Assembly: GCA_021825785.1 (NCBI GenBank)
Contig: JAKAGP010000006.1
Location: forward strand, 1 to 16,213
Length of the DNA stretch: 16,213 nucleotides
Origin: Nitrospirota bacterium
Lineage (GTDB): Bacteria > Nitrospirota > Thermodesulfovibrionia > Thermodesulfovibrionales > JdFR-88
Reading direction: 5' to 3'
A model generated the notes under the pieces. That model made no database searches and was not told where the DNA came from. It worked only from the letters and a program-made list of their open reading frames with translations. This document shows, one piece after another, positions 1 to 6,543 of this stretch (position 1 is the first letter of the stretch; each line of letters begins with the position of its first letter). The position numbers were made by a program, and so were the translations under genes.

Positions 1-618
1 GACTTTCCCGCGCAATCTCTCCACCCAGCCCGTGTCCCGCCTTTCATACTTACGGAAAACACCCCAGGCTACCAGATCCGCCGCCTGAAGCTGCAGAACT
101 TCCTGGGAAGAGCGATGGAAAATTTCCAGCGGGATCCGCGGGTCGAGCCGTGCTTTCAGGTGTGCGATAATATACTCATTGAAGCGGTTGATCCTGGCCG
201 CGGTCTTGCTCTTATCCACGGTCAGGATCACCCTTACTCCGGTAGTATCCAGGTCTACCCTTTCAAGGACTTGCCTAGCGATGTAATTGTATATCCGCTC
301 CTTGTCGGCGGCCAGGAACGGCATGGCTCCTCTTTTGTTTATTGTCACGGCGTACACTTTGAAATCAACGGGCGCGGACAGGCGATAAAATAATTTCTTC
401 GCCCGCAGCTCCGTTGCGCTTCCTTTAAGTTCTTGCTTCCCGGCGTTCTTTGCCTCATTAAATCTGCGCCACAAGGTTACTTTTACGGCGCCGGCAAGCG
501 CCCTGTTCTGTTCATGGCCTTTGACCGCTAATACCGCTATTGTAAAGTGTTCGTTCGGCTTCTTGTTGACGAAGTCGAAGCCAAGGTCGCCGCTTTCGTC
601 CAGGTACAGATAAAGCAT
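1..618 (-). CDS. DUF3800 family protein (N-terminal 206 codons, runs off the left edge)
   Basis: Reading the minus strand from ATG at 618-616 gives an uninterrupted frame to base 1 (206 codons, no stop), so the gene is cut by the window edge. The N-terminus LYLDESGDLGF (residues 4-14) is the hallmark opening of DUF3800 proteins, with acidic residues D7, E8 and D11. TVDKSK (133-138) supplies a central Asp, and LQAADLVAW (177-185) is the conserved C-terminal motif with D181. This acidic arrangement resembles an RNase H-like fold and the family is often suspected of nuclease activity, but no biochemical role is established. DUF3800 genes are frequent in mobile and defence-rich regions. It diverges from the polysaccharide operon and is unlikely to be part of it. 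Only a short C-terminal stretch should be missing, since family members are usually a little over 200 residues. Confidence 0.88.
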   Translation of the reverse strand, partial: MLYLYLDESGDLGFDFVNKKPNEHFTIAVLAVKGHEQNRALAGAVKVTLWRRFNEAKNAGKQELKGSATELRAKKLFYRLSAPVDFKVYAVTINKRGAMPFLAADKERIYNYIARQVLERVDLDTTGVRVILTVDKSKTAARINRFNEYIIAHLKARLDPRIPLEIFHRSSQEVLQLQAADLVAWGVFRKYERRDTGWVERLRGKV

Positions 619-629
619 AGCCCACCCCC

Positions 630-657
630 GCTATAGCATAGCAGGCTACCCCGTCAA
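630..657 (-). promoter_or_regulatory. Candidate promoter for the DUF3800 gene
   Basis: On the minus strand TTGACG (657-652) is followed after 16 bases by TATAGC (635-630). An upstream TGC (638-636) makes it an extended -10. The predicted transcription start near 623 leaves only about five bases before the ATG at 618, so the message would be nearly leaderless. The G-rich stretch just before the ATG could instead act as a weak ribosome binding site if transcription starts further upstream. Called by eye only. Confidence 0.4.
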
Positions 658-694
658 GGGCCTGTCGCCTTTCCCGCGCCGCCGGCTATCCGCC

Positions 695-714
695 ATCCCG
701 GCGAAAGCCGGGAT
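695..714. repeat. Palindromic repeat, copy 1 (perfect 8-bp stem, GAAA loop)
   Basis: ATCCCGGC (695-702), GAAA loop (703-706), GCCGGGAT (707-714) form a perfect 20-base palindrome. The same core recurs at 15024-15043, and a degenerate copy lies at 1102-1121. Small GC-rich dyads of this type are dispersed intergenic repeats (REP-like) in many bacterial genomes. No T-run follows on either strand, so it is not a canonical intrinsic terminator. It sits between two divergent promoters and might separate them. Confidence 0.8.
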
Positions 715-759
715 CCGGCCCATCTGTAACCCAAGTCACTCCCGGACCTGCGCCCAAAT

Positions 760-768
760 TGCTATAAT
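760..768 (+). promoter_or_regulatory. Extended -10 promoter for the polysaccharide operon
   Basis: TGCTATAAT (760-768) is a perfect extended -10 element: TG, one base, then consensus TATAAT. No good -35 is visible about 17 bases upstream, which is usual for extended -10 promoters. Transcription would start near 775, giving a leader of about 50 bases before the ATG at 826. The upstream flank CAAATTG (755-761) is also found at 15089-15095 before the CapD gene. It is the only strong promoter-like sequence I see ahead of the thirteen-gene plus-strand run. Confidence 0.6.
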
Positions 769-778
769 AAAGATATCT

Positions 779-806
779 AGGGGGAGCGGTAGTGGTGTAT
801 CCTCCT
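779..806 (+). promoter_or_regulatory. 5' leader hairpin of the operon
   Basis: AGGGGGA (779-785) can pair with TCCTCCT (800-806): six Watson-Crick pairs and one G-U, around a 14-base loop. The right arm looks like an anti-Shine-Dalgarno sequence and the left arm like a Shine-Dalgarno sequence. The stem falls inside the predicted leader, about 20 bases before the regulator's ATG. It could affect translation or mRNA stability, but no regulatory function is shown. Confidence 0.3.
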
Positions 807-825
807 ACAACGAAAAGTGTAAAGA

Positions 826-1128
826 ATGACACTCCTGACCGCTTTCAAGTCGGCCGTAACCCGCAAACTGCTGGGCCATTTCTTCGCCCACCCGCAGGAC
901 CGCCTCTACGTCAACGAGATAGCCAAGATCCTCTCCCTGGACAAACGCAACCTCGTCAAGAAACTCCGCGAATTCGAGACCGCCGGCCTGCTCAAAAAAG
1001 AAGCCCGCGGCAACATGAGACTGTACTCCATCAACGCCGACTTCCCGCTTTACAACGAATACCGCCGCATAGTGCTGGCCGCCGCCGCGCCAACGACCGT
1101 CATCCCGGCAAAAGCCTGGAACCAGTAA
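826..1128 (+). CDS. Small winged-helix DNA-binding protein, first gene of the operon
   Basis: This 100-residue protein has a winged-helix fold: an N-terminal helix (about 4-20), a helix-turn-helix (about 29-53, YVNEIAKILSLDKRNLVKKL) and a wing (about 56-69, LKKEARGNMRLYSIN). The DFPLYNEYRRIV tail is typical of the ArsR/MarR-like or nucleotidyltransferase-associated winged-helix proteins that sense no obvious metal or ligand. A stop at 820-822 in frame fixes ATG 826 as the first start; the ribosome binding site is poor. Its last eight residues (IPAKAWNQ) and the stop neighbourhood come from a degenerate palindromic repeat (see 1102-1121). As the first gene, 11 bases before the Wzz-kinase, it is a plausible autoregulator of the locus, but the target is not known. 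No ligand or metal site is visible. Confidence 0.75.
   Translation: MTLLTAFKSAVTRKLLGHFFAHPQDRLYVNEIAKILSLDKRNLVKKLREFETAGLLKKEARGNMRLYSINADFPLYNEYRRIVLAAAAPTTVIPAKAWNQ
1102..1121. repeat. Palindromic repeat, degenerate copy 2, inside the regulator's 3' end
   Basis: ATCCCGGC (1102-1109), AAAA loop, GCCTGGAA (1114-1121). It matches copy 1 in the left arm and flank (CGTCATCCCGGC against CGCCATCCCGGC) but carries mismatches in the right arm, leaving six of eight pairs. It is translated as IPAKAWN at the C-terminus of the winged-helix protein. With copy 1 at 695 in the same orientation it brackets the promoter and regulator gene. Confidence 0.65.
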
Positions 1129-1139
1129 AAGGAAAACCT

Positions 1140-2939
1140 ATGAACGAGACTAACAACACTTCCGAAAAAGAGCTCGAATTCGACCTCACCTATTACCTGG
1201 ACCTCGTCCTGCGCCGCAGGTGGATAGTGCTCTCAGTCTGGGCGGCCATGGTGATAGTTACTTCACTCGTCACCTTCAACACGCGCCCAGTCTACCAAGG
1301 CCAGGCCATGCTGGTCATAGAGAAAGAGCGCGGCAACAGCGTGGTCTACCAGGGCGGCCCCGCCGTGGAGCGCAGCAATGAGGACTACTACCAGACGCAG
1401 TACAAGCTGCTCAAGAGCGAAAGCCTCCTCAAGACCGTTTACCAGCGTCTTGACTTGGAGAAATACCCGGAGTTCTCTAACCCCTACGGATATCTTAAGC
1501 TCGATAAACCCGTAACCATAGCCCCGGTGCCGCGCAGCCGCTTGGTATATATAAAAGCCGACTCATACAGCCCTGTGCTTGCAGCGGAGATAGCCAATAC
1601 CGTGGCCAAGGTCTTTATAGAACAGAACCTCTCCAACCAGCTTTTTATCTCCAAAGATGTGTTGGCCGCCCTGCAGGGCGAAAAGGACGGAAAGAAGTCC
1701 GCCCAGGTATACGAGTCCCTGCCTGCCGTGGTTAACAACACCCTTATACAGGACTTGAAGCGCGAGGAGGCCAAGCTCAAGTCGCAACTTGCCGAGGCTA
1801 GCGGACATTACACTCCCAGGCACCCGGAGGTTCTGGCGCTTACTGCGAATCTCAAGGCCGTGCAGGAGCAGATAAAGGCCGAGACCGACCGCGTGATACA
1901 GAGTCTCAAGATAGACCTCTCCGGCCAATTGATGGGTAACAACATCCGCTTGGTGGATGCCGCCATGCCCCCGCTGAAACCAATAAAACCGCGCAAATTG
2001 TTCAATATGGCTCTGTCCATCATCGGCGGATTAGTACTAGGTTTTTTTGTCTCTCTTATAGTGGAATTCATAGACCAGACCATCCGCACTCAGGAGGATG
2101 TGGAGAATAAGCTTAGCCTCCCTTTCCTCGGAGTTGTCCCAATGACGCCATTTGGCAAAAAAGCTACTGCTTATAACCATTTGTTACAGCAGGAGCATTC
2201 GCTCATAGCCGAGTCCATCCGCAACCTGCGCACCATGATAGACTTCGCCATAGTGGGCCAGAAGAGCAAGTCCTTCATGGTCACCAGCACCGTGCAGGGC
2301 GAGGGTAAGAGCTATGTCTGCTCTAATATCGCCGTGGCCATTGCCCAGGCGGGGGAAAAGGTGTTGATAGTGGACGGCGACCTGCGCCGCAGCAACCTGC
2401 ATAAGAACTTCCGCGTCAGCAACTCTAAAGGCTTAAGTGACTTCCTCGCAGGCGGCAAAAACACGGACGATCTCAAGAATCTCATACAAACTACCGACGT
2501 CGAGAACCTCTCAATACTTACCTGTGGTCCCAGACCGCCAAACCCGGCCGAATTACTGAATACCCCACGCCTGAGCGCCTTCCTCGCCTGGGCTGGTGAA
2601 TATTACGACCGCGTCATCATAGACTGCCCGCCGATGTTCCCTATAAGCGACGCGTTGCTGTGGGGAAAATACATCAACAGCGCGGTATATGTGACCTGCT
2701 TCGGTAAGACGCGCGTACCGCTCATAAGGAACGCGACGAAGCGGCTGCTTTCAGCCGGTATCAAGATACTGGGCAGCGTTGTAAACATGAGCAAGTTCGG
2801 TGGGCTCTCATACTCTTATTACGGGTACTACCAGTATAAGTACAACTACCACTACGGCTACGCCCCGGATGATAAGGATAATCAGGAAGCTGGTGTTGAG
2901 CTGACTAAAAAGAGTCACGCAAAGAAAGAATTGGTCTGA
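1140..2939 (+). CDS. Wzz chain-length/co-polymerase protein fused to a BY-type tyrosine autokinase (Wzc-like)
   Basis: The 599-residue inner-membrane protein controls polymer length and export. It has a Wzz domain: a first membrane segment at about 28-46, an extracytoplasmic part with a helical region at about 200-255, and a Pro-rich stretch PPLKPIKPRK (277-286) before the second membrane segment (about 288-308). A cytoplasmic BY-kinase follows: Walker A STVQGEGKS (383-391), Walker A' VLIVDGDLR (408-416), Walker B VIIDCPP (492-498). The C-terminus carries ten tyrosines between 558 and 574, the autophosphorylation cluster. It is shorter than Wzc of E. coli (about 720 residues), mainly in the extracytoplasmic part. 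The start is ATG 1140, preceded by AAAGGA at a good distance. The frame stays open upstream to 792, but that part only overlaps the winged-helix gene and encodes an unlikely Arg/Pro-rich sequence. Phosphorylation would be reversed by a Wzb-type phosphatase, which is not in the window. Confidence 0.95.
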   Translation: MNETNNTSEKELEFDLTYYLDLVLRRRWIVLSVWAAMVIVTSLVTFNTRPVYQGQAMLVIEKERGNSVVYQGGPAVERSNEDYYQTQYKLLKSESLLKTVYQRLDLEKYPEFSNPYGYLKLDKPVTIAPVPRSRLVYIKADSYSPVLAAEIANTVAKVFIEQNLSNQLFISKDVLAALQGEKDGKKSAQVYESLPAVVNNTLIQDLKREEAKLKSQLAEASGHYTPRHPEVLALTANLKAVQEQIKAETDRVIQSLKIDLSGQLMGNNIRLVDAAMPPLKPIKPRKLFNMALSIIGGLVLGFFVSLIVEFIDQTIRTQEDVENKLSLPFLGVVPMTPFGKKATAYNHLLQQEHSLIAESIRNLRTMIDFAIVGQKSKSFMVTSTVQGEGKSYVCSNIAVAIAQAGEKVLIVDGDLRRSNLHKNFRVSNSKGLSDFLAGGKNTDDLKNLIQTTDVENLSILTCGPRPPNPAELLNTPRLSAFLAWAGEYYDRVIIDCPPMFPISDALLWGKYINSAVYVTCFGKTRVPLIRNATKRLLSAGIKILGSVVNMSKFGGLSYSYYGYYQYKYNYHYGYAPDDKDNQEAGVELTKKSHAKKELV

Positions 2940-2988
2940 CTATTCTTCAGAGTAGCGCCGTTATGGTTATGTGTGCTTGGAGTCAATT

Positions 2989-4179
2989 ATGATACCGCTG
3001 ATGAAGAACACTTTCCTCAACGAGTACGAGACAAAGAAGGAGCTCGTGGATTTCATCCTCAAGGCCAAGATCCTCAGCATGGGCGAGAAATGCCTGGAGT
3101 TCGAGAAGGCCTTCGCCAAGGTGCAGGGCCGCCGGCACTGCGTGCTCTTCAACAGCGGCGGCAGCGCGAACCTGGCCCTGCTGCAGGCGCTCAAGAACCT
3201 GGGCCGGCTTAAGGAGGGGGACAAGGTGGGGTTCTCCGCCCTTACCTGGTCTACCAACGTGATGCCGATAATACAGCTGGGGATGAAGGCGGTCCCCGTG
3301 GACTGCGACGCGCAGACGCTCAACTGCATGGCCGCCAACCTCCAGGAGACGCTTAAGACGGCCAAGCTGCGCGCCTTCTTCGTTACCAACGCGCTGGGCT
3401 TCGCGGGGGACCTCGGTGAGATACGCGAGGTTTGCCGGAAGAACGGCGTGCTGCTGATAGAGGACAACTGCGAATCCCTGGGCACGCAGCTGCCGGACGG
3501 CCGCACGGGAAATTTCGGGGAAGCGGCCACGTTCTCCTTCTTCGTGGCGCACCATATGTCCACCGTAGAGGGCGGGTGCTGCTGCACGGACGACGACGAG
3601 CTGGACGAGATGCTGCGCATAGTGCGGGCCAACGGCTGGGACCGCAACCTGAACTTCGCGGCGCAGCGCCGCCTGCGGGAGAAGCACGGGGTGAAGAGCG
3701 AGTTCGACGCCAAGTACACCTTCTACGACCTCGGCTTCAACCTGCGCCCCACCGAGATCACCGGCTTCCTGGGCCTGGAGCAGTTGAAATACCTGCAGGA
3801 GAACTGCGAAGTGCGCCAGAAGAACTTCCTGGCGCTGGAGGAGGAGGTTCTGAACAACCCGGACCTCATGCCCATCAAGCGCGGGCACCTGTCCTTCGTG
3901 TCCAACTTCGCCTTCACCGTGATCTGCAGGACCAAGGAGCTGCGCAGCAAGTACATAGAGCAGTTCTCCGGCGACGGTGTGGAGATAAGGCCGGTGATAG
4001 CCGGCAACATGCAGCGCCAGCCCTTCTACGCCAAGTACGTGGGCGAGACTTACGAGCTCAAGGGCGCGGATTTCCTGCATGAGTGCGGCTTCTATTTCGG
4101 CAATTACCCGGAGCTGACCGAGTCGGACCTGGACATGCTTAGGAGCTGCCTGAGGAAGTATGTGGCCATTAGTTCCTAA
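2989..4179 (+). CDS. DegT/RfbH-family PLP (PMP) enzyme with His in place of the catalytic Lys; probable nucleotide-sugar 3-dehydratase
   Basis: This is a 396-residue member of the DegT/DnrJ/EryC1/StrS fold. NSGGSAN (55-61) binds the cofactor phosphate, LIEDNCESLGT (156-166) contains the pyridine-contacting D159, and FSFFVAHHMSTVEGG (182-196) is the active-site loop. Aminotransferases of this family have Lys six residues before the EGG glutamate; here that position is H188. A His there defines the dehydratases RfbH/E1 (CDP-4-keto-6-deoxyglucose 3-dehydratase) and ColD (colitose pathway), and SALTWSTNVMPIIQLG (83-98) also resembles RfbH. E1 binds a [2Fe-2S] cluster through four Cys. Only the DNC cysteine (C161) is kept; the later Cys group is absent, which favours the Fe-S-independent ColD mechanism. 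CCC at 197-199 is unusual. I chose ATG 2989 because GGAG (2979-2982) precedes it; GTG 2971 would add six residues. The gene is strikingly GC-rich. Confidence 0.85.
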   Translation: MIPLMKNTFLNEYETKKELVDFILKAKILSMGEKCLEFEKAFAKVQGRRHCVLFNSGGSANLALLQALKNLGRLKEGDKVGFSALTWSTNVMPIIQLGMKAVPVDCDAQTLNCMAANLQETLKTAKLRAFFVTNALGFAGDLGEIREVCRKNGVLLIEDNCESLGTQLPDGRTGNFGEAATFSFFVAHHMSTVEGGCCCTDDDELDEMLRIVRANGWDRNLNFAAQRRLREKHGVKSEFDAKYTFYDLGFNLRPTEITGFLGLEQLKYLQENCEVRQKNFLALEEEVLNNPDLMPIKRGHLSFVSNFAFTVICRTKELRSKYIEQFSGDGVEIRPVIAGNMQRQPFYAKYVGETYELKGADFLHECGFYFGNYPELTESDLDMLRSCLRKYVAISS

Positions 4180-4197
4180 GTAGAAGATTATGACCTT

Positions 4198-5691
4198 GTG
4201 CTTTTCGCTTTATCAAGAGATAGTGAACTCGGGCAAAAGAAGCTTGCAATGATTCCTATCTTTATCGCTCGTCTTGTACAGGTCGGTGTGGCGGTCGCTA
4301 TGATGCGAGTTATGACCACGCTGTTGTCCCCTGTAGAGGTCGGGGCTGTCTCTATAGCATTGTCGATTTCAGTAATGCTAAATCTTACGTTGATAAATCC
4401 GATCTGGATGTATATACTTAGAAACCTTCATGAATGGCAGCGCTTAAACTTACTGCCTAAAAAAATTCTTATTGGATTTGCCTGGTATTTACTTTGTGTC
4501 TCGCTCTTGTCACCGTTAATTGTTTCAGGTATTTCGTGGTTAGGGTGGGGGGTGCCAGGCGGCGGGGGCTGGGTGATTATTGCAATAGCCCTGCATTTTG
4601 CGATATTTTCGGCTGTTTCAACTCTGCCGCTGCTGATAAACAATCTCGGTCAAATTACTAAAGCTGCGGCACTTAATGGTGGAATCGCGTTGGCATCATT
4701 GGGCGGATGTGTGCTGACTGTGAAATTTGTCGGTTCAAATGTCACTGGGTGGATGATTGGGCTGTCTGCGGGCTATGCGGTGATGTTCCTTGTGGGTATT
4801 CCTGGTTTTCTTAAGTCGATTCAAGGCCCGAAATCTGTCCAACCCGGATATCGCTCTGATTGGGATCTCGGTAGCGTTGCTCGATTCGCTTTTCCGCTTT
4901 CTATTTCAGTGTTTTTCGCATGGGGGCAATTGTACGGTTACAGGTTTATCTTCGCTAATGAACTAGGCGCGAACCGTTTGGGGTTGTTTTTTAGCGGGTA
5001 CGCTTTAGGGGCAGCGGTTGTGAATACTGTTGAGAATGTATTGATCCAGTATTTCCAGCCAAGTTTCTATAAGCGGGTATCCCAGAACGAGCCAGTTGAA
5101 GCCGCGGCTGCATGGGAAGAGTATTCTTCCCGGGTGATCCCGTCCTTACTATTGTGCATAGGCTTCGTCGCTGGAGCGGCGCCCTTTCTTGCAAAGTTGT
5201 TGCTCGGCAGCGCGTTCCAGTCTGCGGCGCGGTTCGCTGTGTGGGGGGCTGCGGTGGAGTCTCTGCGGGCGTCTCTGGCGGTGTTCTCCCTTTCCGCACA
5301 TGCGCAGACTAAAACGCGGCCTTTAATCTTGGCCAATATAATCGCTGCAGTAGCAGCTTTGGGTCTGGCAACTGTGTTAATCAGGCCTTTTGGTGAAATT
5401 GGTGTCGGTTCCGCGTTGGTCATTTCTTACCTTTTGGGCATAGTGATGGTATACTCCTACCTTGGGCGCGGGGCGCATATGCCTATCAGGTCCAGGGTTC
5501 TCGGGGATATTCTTCTGGGAACCTCTTTTGTCCTCCTTTTCTCAATTATGGTGCGGTTCTTCTTACCGTCCAATTTGTCTATTTATTCTGCGGTTAATGG
5601 CGTCGGTCTACTGTCGGTGGTTTTCCTCTTGGTGTTGATCCGGGTTGTGAGGATACAACCATTTAAGGACTGGAAAATCGCATGGCCTTGA
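4198..5691 (+). CDS. wzx: Wzx-type polysaccharide flippase (MOP superfamily)
   Basis: This 497-residue polytopic membrane protein has about a dozen or more hydrophobic segments along its whole length. The N-terminus (SRDSELGQKKLAMIPIFIARLVQ... followed by LLSPVEVGAVSIA) has the layout of oligosaccharide flippases: a DS-containing lead, a first helix, then L-S-P-x-E-x-G before the second helix. It would move the lipid-linked repeat unit from the cytoplasmic to the outer face of the inner membrane. The start is GTG 4198, since the previous in-frame codons run back to the upstream stop without an ATG and the lead residues fit the family; ATG 4249 is the alternative. AGAAG at 4182-4186 is a weak ribosome binding site. 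It overlaps the next gene by 10 bases. From here GC content drops clearly compared with the preceding gene. The family diverges strongly, so the assignment rests on topology, motif and context. Confidence 0.85.
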   Translation: MLFALSRDSELGQKKLAMIPIFIARLVQVGVAVAMMRVMTTLLSPVEVGAVSIALSISVMLNLTLINPIWMYILRNLHEWQRLNLLPKKILIGFAWYLLCVSLLSPLIVSGISWLGWGVPGGGGWVIIAIALHFAIFSAVSTLPLLINNLGQITKAAALNGGIALASLGGCVLTVKFVGSNVTGWMIGLSAGYAVMFLVGIPGFLKSIQGPKSVQPGYRSDWDLGSVARFAFPLSISVFFAWGQLYGYRFIFANELGANRLGLFFSGYALGAAVVNTVENVLIQYFQPSFYKRVSQNEPVEAAAAWEEYSSRVIPSLLLCIGFVAGAAPFLAKLLLGSAFQSAARFAVWGAAVESLRASLAVFSLSAHAQTKTRPLILANIIAAVAALGLATVLIRPFGEIGVGSALVISYLLGIVMVYSYLGRGAHMPIRSRVLGDILLGTSFVLLFSIMVRFFLPSNLSIYSAVNGVGLLSVVFLLVLIRVVRIQPFKDWKIAWP

Positions 5692-6488
5692 AAATATCGG
5701 TCGTTACGGCTTGTTATAATAGCGCCGCAACAATAAGGAGCGCTCTTCATAGTGTGGCTTCGCAAACCTATCCACATATTGAGCATGTTATAATCGATGG
5801 CGCTTCAAAGGACGATACTCTGGATATTATCGCAAGGCATTCAATTCCAGGGGCTGTCGTTGTCAGCGAACCGGACCGCGGGATCTATGACGCGTGGAAC
5901 AAAGGTATTCGGAAAGCCACAGGTGACTATATTTGGCTTTTAAATTCGGATGACCGTATTTATGACAACGATACGATAGAGAAAGCGGTCGGTTTTTTAG
6001 TCGCTAATTCGTCCCCGGAGTTCATCTATGGAAAAGTTAAGGGGATGGAAAGTGCTTCCGGTTACTCGTATATTTCCGGGAAACCTACAAACTTGCGCGA
6101 TTTCGTGTACGGGATGAGGAATTTCTGTATATTGGCCACTATTATCCGGAGAGATGTTTTCTCTAGAGTGGGCTATTTCAATGAGAACTACCGGATATCA
6201 AGCGATTATGACTGGGCTATTTCTGCGTTCAAGAAATTGCCGCAAAAAGAAACGATCTTTTACGACAGCATTCTGACTAATTTTTCTGTGGGTGGAGTTA
6301 GTAATCTGCGGTATAAAGAAGCATACCGTGAAGTCTCGGAGATAGCTAAGGTGCATTTTTCCCGTAGTGATTATTTCAGGCATAGGGCATATATTGCTTG
6401 GCGCCTATTTTTGATGTCTATCCTGCCATATGCCCGCTCTATGGGGGTATTGCATATCTGGCGGACAGCGAGAGGTTTATTGAATTAA
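5682..6488 (+). CDS. Family 2 glycosyltransferase
   Basis: This 268-residue cytoplasmic GT-A enzyme transfers a sugar from a nucleotide donor to the growing lipid-linked unit. ISVVTACYNSAATI (5-18) is the start of the GT2 nucleotide-binding fold and HVIIDGASKDDT (35-46) carries the donor-binding Asp. EPDRGIYDAWNKGI (63-76) is characteristic of the WcaA/WcaE-like branch that adds the first or second sugar of a repeat unit. NSDD (88-91) is the metal-binding DxD-type motif. The length is usual for the branch and no membrane segment is evident. Its ATG lies inside the last codons of the flippase gene (10-base overlap), so translation is probably coupled. Donor and acceptor sugar cannot be read from the sequence. 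AT-rich codon choice as in its neighbours. Confidence 0.93.
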   Translation: MALKISVVTACYNSAATIRSALHSVASQTYPHIEHVIIDGASKDDTLDIIARHSIPGAVVVSEPDRGIYDAWNKGIRKATGDYIWLLNSDDRIYDNDTIEKAVGFLVANSSPEFIYGKVKGMESASGYSYISGKPTNLRDFVYGMRNFCILATIIRRDVFSRVGYFNENYRISSDYDWAISAFKKLPQKETIFYDSILTNFSVGGVSNLRYKEAYREVSEIAKVHFSRSDYFRHRAYIAWRLFLMSILPYARSMGVLHIWRTARGLLN

Positions 6489-6489
6489 G

Positions 6490-6543
6490 ATGAAAAGCAG
6501 GTCCCGCCAACTAATGCTATTTGTCCGAATTTCTTATGAATAA
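6490..6543 (+). other. Seventeen-codon mini-ORF bridging the GT2 and polymerase genes
   Basis: ATG at 6490 starts one base after the GT2 stop. It reads MKSRSRQLMLFVRISYE and stops at 6541-6543, overlapping the polymerase ATG at 6536 by eight bases. It fills exactly the largest gap between genes inside the 4198-15000 part of the operon. It could be a translational-coupling peptide for a gene whose own start lacks a ribosome binding site, or the remnant N-terminus of the polymerase separated by a frameshift, or chance. The sequence alone cannot decide. Confidence 0.25.

Noticed and set aside
115..393. A 92-codon plus-strand frame at the left end
   Set aside because: It is antisense to the DUF3800 frame, which has strong conserved motifs.
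691..720. CRISPR-like repeat array
   Set aside because: Only three dispersed copies with unequal spacing exist in the window, they are palindromic, and no spacers or cas genes are present.
792..1139. Upstream in-frame extension of the Wzz-kinase to a GTG at 792
   Set aside because: It overlaps the whole winged-helix gene in another frame and encodes an Arg/Pro/Gln-rich stretch of the type produced by out-of-frame GC-rich DNA. ATG 1140 has a good ribosome binding site and gives the standard Wzz N-terminus.
2983..4080. A 365-codon open frame on the minus strand opposite the PLP enzyme gene
   Set aside because: It is a by-product of high GC at third codon positions of the real gene. The translation is Leu/Val/His/Ala-rich with no recognisable motif, while the plus-strand frame has clear family motifs.
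4190..4252. A 20-codon mini-ORF whose stop overlaps ATG 4249 of the flippase as ATGA
   Set aside because: The in-frame GTG 4198 start gives flippase N-terminal residues that fit the family, so ATG 4249 is probably internal and the mini-ORF a chance frame.
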